Shown here one piece after another: positions 11,162-21,755 of a DNA stretch of 64,000 nucleotides. This DNA is from Papio anubis (taxonomy: Eukaryota > Chordata > Mammalia > Primates > Cercopithecidae): NCBI RefSeq assembly GCF_008728515.1, contig NC_044984.1, positions 86,139,277 to 86,203,276 on the forward strand, in the 5' to 3' direction. Within the stretch, counting starts at the first letter, position 1; the number at the start of each line of letters is the position of its first letter. Below the pieces are notes generated by a model that worked only from the letters and a program-made list of their open reading frames with translations, was not told the DNA's origin and made no database searches. A program made the translations under genes and the position numbers.

Positions 11162-11420
11162 ATGATGGGAGGAAAGAAAGGGAGGCATAGAAGGAAGGGA
11201 GGGAGGGAGGGAGGAAGGAAGGAAGGAGGGAAGGAAGGGAGGGAGGGAGCGAGGGAGGGAGGGAGGGAAAGGGAAGAAGGAGGAAATAGGATTAAAGGGG
11301 AGAATGAAAGAGGAAACAAAGGGAGGAGTGAAAGAAGGAAGAAAACAAGAAAGGAAGGAGGAAGGGAAGGAGAGAGGAAGAAGAGAAAAGAAGGATGAGG
11401 TGAGAGAGAGAATAGGGAGG
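11162..11420 (+). repeat. Long polypurine (GGGA/GGAA)n tract
   Basis: About 260 bp of nearly uninterrupted purines on the plus strand. Two runs fit a G-quadruplex pattern of four GGG blocks separated by single A: 11197-11211 and 11253-11267. The long minus-strand frames here (11144-11482 and 10849-11319) are serine/proline/leucine-rich translations of the tract, not genes. Confidence 0.95.
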
Positions 11421-11439
11421 AAAGAAATCGTTGGGGAGA

Positions 11440-11650
11440 TACCTACTCTACACCCAATGTTATATACATAATACTTTTGCATGCACTTTTATTATGCTTT
11501 TATATACATTTTTATTTTAGTCCTTGCTAAAACTCTCCATTTTTAGATAAGAACATTAATGCTCAAAGGGGTTAAGCTTCTAAATATAAACAGAGGTGGA
11601 GTAGAGACAATATTCACTTAGAGTCAATCAGTTCCAAAGCCATGTACTGC
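11440..11650 (-). repeat. MIR SINE, antisense
   Basis: Diverged antisense MIR: 'gcatgcacttttatt', 'ctccatttttagataagaacattaatgctcaaaggggttaagc', 'acagaggtggagtagagac'. Confidence 0.55.
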
Positions 11651-11764
11651 ACATGATTTCAATTCATTTTGTACAATTGCTTTATACAGTTTTACTTTAA
11701 GTGAAAGGAAGTTTATTAAGAAAGTAAAGGCATCACATTTTGTGTATTTTATTTATGCTTTAGT

Positions 11765-11945
11765 GATTACAGAATATTTTCACATGATAACTTTATTGTG
11801 TCTTTATAGTAAACTTACGAAGACGTGTCCTTATCTCTATTTTATAAGTGAAGAAACTGAAGATCAATCAGGTGATTTACCTTGTGTAAGGGTACATACT
11901 TATCAGTGGCAGAATAAGGCTTAAACCCCTGTCTATGACTCTCAA
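11765..11945 (-). repeat. MIR SINE, antisense
   Basis: 'cttatctctattttataagtgaagaaactgaagatcaatcaggtgatttacc', 'agtggcagaataaggcttaaacccctgtctatgactctc' fit antisense MIR including the head end. Confidence 0.75.
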
Positions 11946-12734
11946 TTCATGATCCTTTCTATCATCATCCATTGGGAAATCCATCACATGATTTAAAGTA
12001 TATCCACACCCACACAGTGCCACGTATCTTTTGAATTTGGTCTTCACAAATACTCAGGAAGAAAATATATTTTCTCACCTTTCATATGTGACCAAACTGG
12101 CACAGATCTCTATAAGAATACTATTTAAAAGAGGAAAGTAGATAATAAAATTTGAAAATTCAAAGACAGAAGTGAAGAGAAAGAAATGCTTCTCAGGATA
12201 TAAAGGGCAATGTTTTTCTTATTGAGAAATGTCATGTCATTCCTTATTCCCAAATTAACTAAAATATTACTTTAAGCTTCTCTTCACCACTCATAATTAT
12301 CTTTTAATTATATTCAAAAAGTCAGAAAATATTGAGGGGTTTTTATAGAACAGTGATAAACCCAGTTTGTGACTATGAGCTTAGGTATTTCACTAGCTCA
12401 TTAGATGACTGAGATAATTTCTTGGCTTCCTTCTCCCTCATCAACTTAATGCTACTTGCCAATATGCCCAGGAAATGCATGGAAGAAGTAGGATGATTGT
12501 GAGACTCCTCATTTACAAAATGCTCTAAGAAAATCTGTATAGATGCCAACATTAATGTGGAATTCTTTCAACAATGTGTTTTTAAAAGTTAGAAGCAGAA
12601 GTGCATTCATTTAGCTAGTTTAGAAGATACGACTTTTCTGAAAACGCAAAATTAATATTTACCTGAATATTCCAAAATACTCACAGCATGTGTCTGGAAC
12701 TTTAGATTCTTCTCTATCATAATATTTAGGGTAT
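11946..12734. other. No firmly recognised feature
   Basis: A weak antisense MIR echo lies around 12035-12110 ('tcttcacaaatactcaggaagaaaatatattttctcacc'). The rest is unassigned AT-rich sequence. Confidence 0.4.
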
Positions 12735-12840
12735 TGTATTAGGTTCTCCAGAGTAACAGAAGGAAAGAGGAAACTATGTGCATATATATGTGTGTAGATG
12801 CATATTTGCATATACATATACACATACATATGCATGGTAT
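12735..12840 (-). mobile_element. MLT2 LTR end plus TA/TG-rich repeat
   Basis: 'tgtattaggttctccagagtaacagaa' matches the antisense terminus of MLT2-type ERVL LTRs and runs into the TATATG-type simple repeat typical just inside it (12780-12836). The rest of the LTR is absent. Confidence 0.55.
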
Positions 12841-13164
12841 GTGCCCTTAAAGTAAATTCCCTGTTTGGTCTTCAGTTTCTTCACTTGTAAAATACAGATA
12901 AGATCACATCTTCATAAGATTATTATAATATTGATACCAAACATATTTAGTACTTGACAAAGGTCCAAAGAATTGATAAGCAGTAACATTTATTTGTTAG
13001 AATAACTCTATAATATTAACATTACTTTTATTTTTACTATTCATTAATATTTTACTTAAATCACCACTGATTAATTTTTTTCTTTTTTCAAAACCTTGTA
13101 TGTGGCATCAGTGATAAATTAATTATGTAGAGATATATAATTGTATATATAATGTATTAAAACA
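12841..13164. other. No recognised feature
   Basis: AT-rich; a weak MIR-like echo ('tcagtttcttcacttgtaaaatacagataa') starts near 12868. Nothing firm. Confidence 0.4.
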
Positions 13165-13290
13165 TATTAATAATATGATTATTCCTATTGTATAGATGAG
13201 GAAACTGAAAGAGAAGTTAAGAAGTTTGCCCAACATTCTAGCATGGCCAGGACATGGCGCAAGCTGCCATGATAAAGTGTTTAAGTTTGC
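13165..13290 (-). repeat. MIR fragment, antisense
   Basis: 'attcctattgtatagatgaggaaactgaaagagaagttaagaagtttgccc' is the antisense MIR core. Confidence 0.65.
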
Positions 13291-13899
13291 CACTAAGGCC
13301 AACTTATGCAGCCCTAGCACTGTTGGACAGGTGGGAAAGAGCTTTCAGGTGCCTGAAGCATACCTCTTCTGGAAACAAGAGAGCAGCAGTTTAGTGTATC
13401 ATAAGGTTCCTCCTCCTATTTAGCAGCAAGGTTCTTCAATAGTTGCTATTCTTTACTCGACAGCATCAAAGCTAAAATGCTGGCTAAAGGCCACATTTTA
13501 TGCAGATTGTTTGAGTAAGTCAGTTTCTATGTTCCATCCACAAGTGGGCTATGGGGAATGTAACACAGAGGAAGAGATGAACAATACCTGTATTCCATCC
13601 CAGCAGTCTGACCACAACATACGCATTATTTCAAGCCTAACAACTTAACCCTGTCTGTTCCTACCTTGACATTTGGATGGATTAAAATAGAAGTTCTTTG
13701 TATGATTGTATCTATGGTATAGAAGAATAATATTCTATCATTCATTCATTCATTTATCTATTTACTCAACATTCTATGTGCATATAAGTTGATGAAGAGC
13801 CTTCACTCACAGTTAAGAGCACTAATTTGCCCATTCTGTGCCAGTTCAGTTGATTAAGGGCATTCATTTATTATAGATTGAGTGTTTATCACTTAGCAC
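13291..13899. other. Unassigned, with a CATT-rich patch
   Basis: No gene or named repeat. A short (CATT)n patch at about 13739-13757 may be the degraded terminus of an antisense L2. Confidence 0.4.
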
Positions 13900-14150
13900 T
13901 CTGCATCCATACAGTTGGTTAACAGCACAGGTTTTACTATTAGATGGTTTCTAATTTTGGCTCCACTATTTTCTAATTATATTATCTTGAACAAATTTCT
14001 GACTCTCTCTAGAACTCATTGTCTCACCATAAAACAAAGTAAGTAATATTTTTTCTTATAAGATGGTTCAACAATTAAAGGAGATGATACAAGTAAAGTC
14101 CCTAACACTATCTAGAACCTAGGTAGCACTCAATAAAGTATACCTATGAA
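13900..14150 (+). repeat. MIR SINE, sense
   Basis: Head-to-tail sense MIR: 'cagttggttaacagcacaggttt', 'tggctccactattttctaatta', 'gaacaaatttctgactctctctagaactcattgtctc', 'cctaacactatctagaacctaggtagcactcaataaa'. Confidence 0.8.
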
Positions 14151-14689
14151 CATTAATTACTACATACTTTTAAAAAATCAGAACAGTAAGAACACTCTTA
14201 GATAAATAAAATAAAAGATAAATTGAGACACAGTCTCTGACTGCAAGAAATTTATGGTATAGTGTCACTAGACTCCAGCCTGGAAAACATTGAGTGGGAG
14301 ATTAACTGATTAGAGACCTTGAATATTGACCCAGCTTGCAAATATTTAACAACAGAATGTAAGATTACAGATTAATAGAAATAAAATACTTGGACCTCTA
14401 AAGAGATAAACATATGTATAGCAACATTCTGAATGTTAATAAAGGCTATTTTTGAAATTCATTGGTAATAGTAAAATGGAAATGGTAGAAACACAAAATA
14501 CATTGTACATTAGATGTTATAACTCACTTGATTATGAAAGAACACATTCTTCACTAAAAATAAGTCATGTGCATTATCTATCCACTGATGTGCAATGTCA
14601 TTTAAGACATTCCATCATTCTCTGCTTGAGCACTCTTCTGTAATCTCATGAGGTGTCCAGGGAAGAGACAATGATAGCCAAGACATTAA
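14151..14689. other. No recognised feature
   Basis: A weak L2-like phrase ('tctctgactgcaagaaatttatggtatagtg', about 14234) is all that can be seen. The 63-codon plus frame at 14452-14643 has no domain. Confidence 0.4.
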
Positions 14690-15120
14690 AATGTAATCAA
14701 GATATGCAAATTCATATCTAAATGTGATTTGCTAGGAAAAAGAAATTAATCTAGGCATGGTCAAATAAACAATGTGTAATATGGATAATTAATCACCAAA
14801 TTAGCAGCTGCAGTCCCTTGAGGAAATTATGCAAATTGAAAAGACCCCCATCCACTGACACAATTAGACCACTTAATGGCAAACTCTCAACAAAATAACC
14901 CTTGGGAACATCACAAAACAAATAGCCCAATCAACCTTAGTGTCCCAAACTCCACTGCAATATTTAATATCATCTAATATTGTTTCTTCCTAGTTTGAGC
15001 TTATTCAGAAGGGCTCTATTACATTTTGCTAGAAAATATTCTGATTCCACATCATGGATGATCCATTATGTGGTCCCCTCAAAGTCTAGTTTTTCCCTAT
15101 TAATCAAATATATTTTATTG
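14690..15120. promoter_or_regulatory. Candidate non-coding regulatory element
   Basis: Repeat-free block with two exact octamer words ATGCAAAT in the same orientation (14704-14711 and 14829-14836). Between and around them are TAATTAATC (about 14787-14795), CAGCTG (14808-14813) and several TAAT cores. Octamers are POU-factor sites by established knowledge. That this block is an enhancer is inference only. Confidence 0.3.
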
Positions 15121-15689
15121 AAATCTGAAATATTGCAAATGATAGGACTTCATGAATGAATAAAGACCAATTATATATTTCCTGTCAGTAACAGCAAAAG
15201 CAAGAAAATATTGATGCACCACGAAAGTGTGTACCCTCTGAGGCTTGGTATCACCCATTTATTATGTCAGCAGCAAAGAAAGGATTCCTACCCTTCACCA
15301 ATAACTAATATTATCATCTCAGGCAGGAATATTTGTCTCCAATAATATTAAAATGCTGCCCCGACAGTATATATAGTAAGTAATCCTATCTTAGTTTCCC
15401 TACTCCACCTACACAGAAGTTGATGACAAAATTAGTCTTATAGAGCTCTTCGAGATTGAGCCCAAAAGAACTTATTGGACTCTATTGCTACACCCCCGTC
15501 CCCAAATATGTGATACCAGCTCCAGTGAGATACCAAAGCTTTCTGGATAGAAAGAAAAGATCCTTCACTTCCAGAAAAGGATTTATTAGATATTTTATTA
15601 TTATAATTTTGCTGATGAAAAGACTAATCCCAGAGAACAAATTTTATTAGTACTATGGTTGCTGCTGTTTTCATTGTACCTATCATTCT
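15121..15689. other. No recognised feature
   Basis: No named repeat or gene. The 64-codon plus frame at 15456-15650 shows no domain. Confidence 0.4.
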
Positions 15690-15850
15690 TAGATGCCATT
15701 TATATGCTGGTAATACGGCTGGTGCTGCCATTTATTTCATGTATTCTCCCAACCAACCTAGTATGCCCAAGGTCAAAAACTCAGAACTGACAAACCTGAG
15801 CTGAAGATTCTAGGTCTTCGGAGTCTCCAAGTAGCATGCTACATGCCATG
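15690..15850 (-). repeat. Possible MIR fragment, antisense
   Basis: 'cccaaggtcaaaaactcagaactgac' followed by 'gattctaggtcttcggagtctcc' suggests a MIR head end in antisense. The core appears deleted. Confidence 0.45.
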
Positions 15851-16399
15851 CCAATCATTATGTCAAGTGATACACCCAAGATACTGCAGCCAGGATCTCA
15901 ATAGCCAAACTGCGAATGAAATGCAGCTGTGTTGTCCACTCTACTTAGTTTTTCCATGTGCAGAAAGCCGTAACTGATGTGATAGCAGATTCTGCTTATA
16001 CTGCCAATATTCAATTCCTCTGGCTATCTAGAGGACAGGATTAGACCTCCGTAGGAGTCAATGCATTACCTTACCCTGAGAAGAGGGAATTGTAGCTTTC
16101 ACATATATTTTGCCCTCATTCCTATTGTGTTCCTAAACTTAAGAGTACAATAAAAGCTAGATGAGGACTGGAATCTATTTCTCTGTAAAATTGTTATTTA
16201 GGAAACCATGAAAAAACGTTATAAGCATTAGTAATGGCATACTCCTCTACCCTGGTTAATCAAATGTCCAAGTCTGTCTGCATCTAGAACCACAGACTCC
16301 TAGTGTTTTTAGCAGTGAAAGTGTTTTCTGAAAGTGATCAGAAGTCATCTAATCTGCAAGCAATGCTCTGCAGAACGTGAGGGATTCTAAAATGTACCT
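15851..16399. other. No recognised feature
   Basis: Single-copy-looking; nothing assigned. Confidence 0.4.
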
Positions 16400-17230
16400 C
16401 AGGGGCCACTTCGGAGTGATACAGGTGAAAAGAGTGTCTTTTGTTATTCACAACAAGCCTCCTCTCAACCTCAGCTGAGTTGATGTTAATAAGGTGACAT
16501 TTTGAAAAGCCCCTAAAGTTGGGCAGCTGGTTTCCAGGGGAACCAACATGATGAGAGGGTTGGGACTTTCAGCCTCACCACACCCCCAACCTCTGGGGTT
16601 GGGAGGGGGGCTGGAGATTGAACTCAATCATCAGTGACCAATGATTTAATCAACTGAGCTTATATAACGAAGCCTCTGTTAAAACCTTAAACTATGGTGT
16701 TTAGATAGCTTCTGGGTTGGTGAGCAGGAACTCTTGCACATGCCGGGCAGGCGGTACATCCTCGACTCCACAGGGATGGAGGCTCCCGTACCCAGGACCC
16801 GTCCAGACTTCACGGCTTATTATCTCTTCATCTGGTTGTCCATTTCAATCCTTTAACTTATTCCTTTTAACACACCAGCAATAGTAAGTAACCTTTCCCT
16901 GGGTTCATTGAGCTGTTCTAGTAGATTATCAAACATGAGGAGGGAGTTACAGGAACCTCTGATTCGTAGGCAAGTCAGACAGAAGTTTTGGATAACCTAG
17001 GTACCCACTAGCTGAGACTGGCATCTGAAGTGGGAGGCTGTCTATTGAAGGCTGGGCCCTTAATCTGTGGGGTCTACACTAACTCCGGGTAGTTAGTCTG
17101 AGAATTAAGTTAATTTGTAGCACACCTAGGTTGCTGTCCTCTGAGAGCTAGTGAATTGGTTGGTGAGGAAAAATGCTACATACACATTTGGTGTCAGAAG
17201 CGTTCTGTGAGTAAGTACAGAAAAAACAGT
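16400..17230 (+). mobile_element. LTR-like interspersed repeat, family unassigned
   Basis: I recognise this as a widespread mammalian repeat text but cannot name it securely. Landmarks: 'tggccaatgatttaatcaa'-like segment at about 16636, 'tatataacgaagcctc' (16661, TATA-like), 'gcttctgggttggtgagcag', 'gggttcattgagctgttctagtagattatcaaac', 'actggcatctgaagtggg', 'cccttaatctgtggggtctacactaactccgggtag', 'ggtgtcagaagcgttctgtg'. Its GC content is above that of its surroundings. It shows no coding capacity. Confidence 0.55.
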
Positions 17231-18884
17231 TTTCTCTTATAGTCATCCTATGTGAGTCAATTCCCCAAGGTCACATCTGAGTGACCAGTGTTCCAGCACT
17301 TTGTCAGTGCCTGTTGTCACCTTGGTATTAAATCTTGCCTATGAACTGGTGGAATCTGTGACTCTTTTTATACAAATTCTGTCTGTGAATCACCACTATG
17401 ACTTCTTTCCCAATTGTCATCTTTTAGTTCTTTGGAGTCAGTCAGGGTCAAACATTGATTTAACAAAGTGAATCTGATGATGAAGTTCTCTTCCTGAAAA
17501 AATTCAATATACAGAGACAGCCTTGTCTGCTCTGACCCTGAAGCTTTGTACCAAAGTGACCTACTGACTTAGCACACTCTCAGTTCATAGCCCCTACTAC
17601 CTTTCCACAATAATCAGGATTCTTCTGCTTGTTTGAGCCTCTCTTGTCTTATTACCAGATCACTCTGATCACTACCTCTATTACACATTTATTATCTCAC
17701 TATAGTCCTTTGAACCTCATGTATATGTCTGGTTTTCTAGTGTTGAGTTTCCGTTCTCACTCAAAAACTCTGACTGGAAACATCAGAGTCCCAGTTCTGC
17801 TCCGTTCCACCTGAATAAACTTAGACCAGCATTGTTTGAAATAGCACTAGATTAGATAATTTATAATTGCATATCCATTGCTAAAATTTTAAATTCCAAA
17901 ATTATTTAAAATCTTAATCGTGATTTTATTGATGATTAAAATTAAAATATCTACACCACTTTTTTGGGGGGTGAGGGGATTGCTGCAAATACAACGTGAG
18001 CTGATACATATGAGTGATTTTTGTTAACTATATAAAACCAAAGAAATACATTGCAATTTCTGGACCTGGTCTCAGTTACATCATCTCTATGTTATAATGT
18101 AAAGTTGCAAGAAACACCAACCCACAGAGAGTTGCATTATTCAGATGTCTCTTTAAAATTTTCCTGAGCTTCATATTCTTGAATTTTCTGTGCACTAAGA
18201 TGTGAAATCCCTGAGCTTTGTGACATTTCTTTGATCAAGAAAAAGGAAATAACAAGAAATCCTATCTAAGGAAGGAGACAGAAACATCAAAGCAGATAAG
18301 TAGAGTATGAGGAGAAACATCCATATCCCTAACATGTCGACCGAAAGTTTTTATTGTTACAAAATAGTGATATCAAGCACATTGTTTCAGAGCAAAGTCT
18401 GAAGACAGCTACGTGAAAATAAAAGCTGAGTGGGAAAACTTAATTGGAGATTTGATTGTGTCCAATCCCTAGCTTTTAATCTTACTTTTTATTGAACTCT
18501 GCACATACAACATACATATCAACAAATATATACACATACAGGTATATAACCCTGGGTTTGCTTAACTACAGAATATGAAGTAAATAAGAACCAGGCAACC
18601 ACTTCACACTCGCCACTAGACACATTATTTGAGTAAGTTGTGATGGACACTACATTGTTCTTATATGTTAATCAAGTCAAGGCCATCTGATCTTGATTAT
18701 AAGAGTACTTAGCAGAAAAAAGTTATGTAAGAGAATCAGTTCGTTAATTTTAGCCACATAATGGCAAACATAAGATGAATTTTCTGTTTTAATTGATTAC
18801 AGCTAATCAGTATTTTTGATATCTGTAAAAAGATGCAGACTAGAAAATCAATGCTGCAGTCAGACTATTGGAGAAGAGAAAGGT
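17231..18884. other. No recognised feature
   Basis: About 1.65 kb of AT-rich sequence without a repeat I can name. The 61-codon plus frame at 17629-17814 has no domain. A G-run sits at about 17965-17972. Confidence 0.45.
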
Positions 18885-19250
18885 AAAGAAATACCTGGCC
18901 AGGCGCAGTGGCTCAAGCTTGTAATTCCAGCAATTTGGGAGGTCAAGATGGAGCAGATCACCTAAGGCCAGGAGTTTGAGACCAGCCTGGCCAACATGGC
19001 AAAACACCGTCTCTACTAAAAATACAAAAATTGGCCGGGTGTGGTGATGGGTGCCTGTAATCCCAGCTACTTGGGAATTTGAGGCTGGAGAATCACTTGA
19101 ACCTGGGAGGTGGAGTTTGTAGTGAGCCAAGAGTCTGCCACTGTACTCCAGTCTGGGCAACAGAGTGAGATTCCATATCCAAAAAATAAATAAATAATAA
19201 ATAAATAAATAAATAATAAAAGAGAAAAAGAAAAACAAAAAGAAATACCT
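18885..19250 (+). mobile_element. AluS element with (AAAT)n tail and TSD
   Basis: Alu body 18897 to about 19181, then an AAAT-patterned tail to 19238. An exact 12-bp TSD AAAGAAATACCT flanks it at 18885-18896 and 19239-19250. The sequence is AluS-like ('gagaccagcctggccaacatgg'). It inserted directly beside the MaLR LTR that starts at about 19252. Confidence 0.95.
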
Positions 19251-19251
19251 A

Positions 19252-19826
19252 GTATCTTAGTACAATTTATTTTGCTATAAAAAATACAGTAAGCCCTCCA
19301 CATCTTTGGAGGATTAGTTCCAGAACCCTCCAAAGATACCTAAATCCAAGTATGCACAAGTCCTCTATATAAAATGGCATAGTACAATCAGCCCTCCATA
19401 TTTGCAGGATTTAGTCTGTAACTGGTTGAATCTGCACATGTGAAACTGCTGAGGGGCTGACTATACCACAGACTGAGTAATTTATTAAGAAGGGAGGTTT
19501 ATTTAGCTCATGTTTCTGAAGGCTAGGAAGTTCAAGATCGGGTGACCACACCTGGCAAGGGTCTCAAGCTGCACCACAACATGTTGGAAAAGCAGAGGAA
19601 TCACAAGGTGAAAGGAAACATGAGAAAGCCAGACTTGCTTTTACTGGAATCCACTCTTGAGATAACTAACCTATTCCCGTAAGAATTAACCTACTCCTGA
19701 GAGAAATGCATTAATCTTCTTAATGACTGAATTGCTCCTTTTGAGGCTGTACCTCCTAACACTCTCACAATGGCAATCAATTTCAACATGAGTTTTGAGC
19801 AAACAAACCATACTCAAACCATAGAC
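19252..19826 (-). mobile_element. MaLR LTR, antisense, split by a DNA transposon
   Basis: Antisense MaLR/MST-type LTR. Left piece 19252-19286 ('tatcttagtac...tttgctataaaaaata') and right piece 19464-19826 ('ccacagactgagtaatttatt ... tttcaacatgagttttgagc ... ccatagac'). Joining the pieces across 19287-19463 restores continuous LTR order. There is no internal region, so this is a solo LTR. Confidence 0.75.
19287..19463 (+). mobile_element. Pogo-type non-autonomous DNA transposon
   Basis: About 177 bp with inverted ends: left CAGTAAGCCCTCC, right GAGGGGCTGAC followed by TA. TA dinucleotides flank it (19285-19286 and 19464-19465), the target-site rule of Tc1/mariner/pogo elements. The text ('agttccagaaccctccaaagatac', 'aagtcctctatataaaatggcatagta') fits a Tigger-derived MITE; the exact family name is not certain. 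Confidence 0.8.
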
Positions 19827-19829
19827 CTT

Positions 19830-20938
19830 GGAAACCACTTAACTAATTGGTAGTAAAATTCTCCCCTTAGTTTTTCTTCTTTTAGCCATATGATTCCTAC
19901 TTTTTCCCCTTTCTTTCTTCCTTTCTTTTGTGATTCCCATCTATTCTTTCTCAACTGTGGCTATTCAATATACTTGTTATTAGTAGTAGTATTGGAATTA
20001 TTATTACTATTATTTAATTGTATTTGCTTTGGGGAGAAGATAAAGAAGAAATCTTCAAGGCTGCCCAGTGCTTGGCTTAGTCTTGGGTAGACAACAAGGT
20101 TCATGGGAGGAAGACTCTCTACAGTTAAATTCAGCCTAATTTCTACAATTATATTTCTGTCTAATAAATGCTTTGGCTAGGGAGATGGAATAGCAACACC
20201 ATACTCTGTGGGTAAATGATGAAGAAAACTCCATGTAGTGTAATTTTTCATATGCTTAATCTACAAAGGTGCTTTTACTGAAAGATAAAGATTTGGTAAA
20301 GGGGTTTTTACACCTCAGAAATGACTACATGATAGCAGAATCTACCGTGAACTTTCAGCTTTTGCTTAATGAATAGCCTGGCTCACTTTATAGTTAATTA
20401 ATACATACTCTATTGTGAAAATGACTTAGAATCCCTAAGGAAATGGTCAGGTCAGTGTGGATAGACCATGGGAAGAAGGGAGATCAACAAGAGAGTTGTC
20501 CAGAACTGAGGCATAAAAACAATGTTTTTTGTTTGTTTCTATCACTTAGGCAAATAACAGATGATCAATCCCCAAATAAAAACTCCCTCATATGGTTCAA
20601 AGTAAAAGTGTCTGTTAGTTTTCTAGCTTTGGGGAAATTGATTTTCATAGCCTTATACATCTTCTTGTAAATTTTAAAAGCTTAGCTATTGTATTAAGAT
20701 GTTTAGGAGTCACCAAGCATTCAATGTGCTTCTCTGTATTTCCCAGAACCATCTACCATACCCTTCAGGAATGAAGGTTCAAATTGCCTCATGAGGTGAA
20801 GAACCTTGCTGAAGGCAAAGGGAATACAGAATGGATGGTGGTACAAGGGAGTTATAAACACCAGCTCTGCTCAACTCATCAATTAAGTAAATAAGGACTG
20901 TAATTGTTATGAGCATTTCTTCCTTATTTTGTTGAGAA
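19830..20938. other. No recognised feature
   Basis: Pyrimidine-rich near 19895-19930 (CTTT/CCTT patterns). Frames at 19890-20090 and 20443-20670 show no domains. No repeat family assigned. Confidence 0.4.
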
Positions 20939-20969
20939 TATGTATGTGTGTGTGTATGTGTGTGTATAC
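20939..20969. repeat. (TG)n microsatellite
   Basis: Interrupted TG repeat 'tatgtatgtgtgtgtgtatgtgtgtgtatac'. Confidence 0.9.
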
Positions 20970-21290
20970 TAAACAAGTATCTATTTTCTTTCCTCTTCTA
21001 TTCCCTTATCATGTAACATATGATATACTGACTTTATGTCATAGTATTTCAGTATGTTTAGCTTTACATCATAGTACTTAAGTTATAGGATATGAGATAT
21101 CAAAAAGAAAAGTGAACACCACAGAAACACTTTATCTCCACTTCTGGGGAAGGGATTAGTACATTTTCAGTGATATGCAGGATAGTTGTATCATGTTAAG
21201 CAAAATTATGACCTGGTTATTGTCTTTATTTGGAGGTTAAGTATGAGTTACAGAGATGAATATGAGTGCCCAGTTGACAAGAGGTGGACT

Positions 21291-21755
21291 CACGATTGTT
21301 TACTTTTGTCAACTTGACTGGGCCACAGAATGCTCAGATATTTGAACACACATTATTATGGGTATTTTTGTAAGAGTATTTTTGAATGAGATTAACATTT
21401 AAATCCATAGACAGAGTAATGTGAGTGGATCTCACTCAATAAATTGAAGGTATGAATAGAACAAAAATGTTGACTCTCCTTCAAGTAAGGGAGAATTCTC
21501 TCTGCCTACTTTTGAACTGGGACATTGGCTTTTTTCTGGCCTTTGAACTGAAACTACACCATTGGCTTTTCTGGGTCTCTAGCTTGTTGACTCACCTCCA
21601 AATATTTGGGATTTGCCCACCTCTATAATCATGTGAGCAAATTTCTAATAATCTCTCTGTCATATATGTGTGTGTGCACGTGCACGTGTGCATGGGGGTG
21701 TGTGTGTGTGTGTGTGTATCTTATTAGTCTGTTTTTCTGGAGAGCTCTAATACAA
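21291..21755 (+). mobile_element. MLT2-type ERVL solo LTR, sense
   Basis: Full-length-looking solo LTR. It starts near 'gtttacttttgtcaacttgactgggccacag' and runs through 'aatgagattaacatttaaatcc', 'actgggacattggctttttt', 'gggtctctagcttgttgactcacc', 'ataatcatgtgagcaaattt', to 'tttttctggagagctctaatacaaa'. A (TG)n of about 50 bp (21667-21718) has grown in the normally TATA-rich 3' part. No internal region is present. Confidence 0.85.

Noticed and set aside
10849..11482. Long Ser/Pro/Leu-rich ORFs on the minus strand
   Set aside because: They are direct translations of the polypurine/polypyrimidine tract at 11162-11420, where stop codons are rare by composition.
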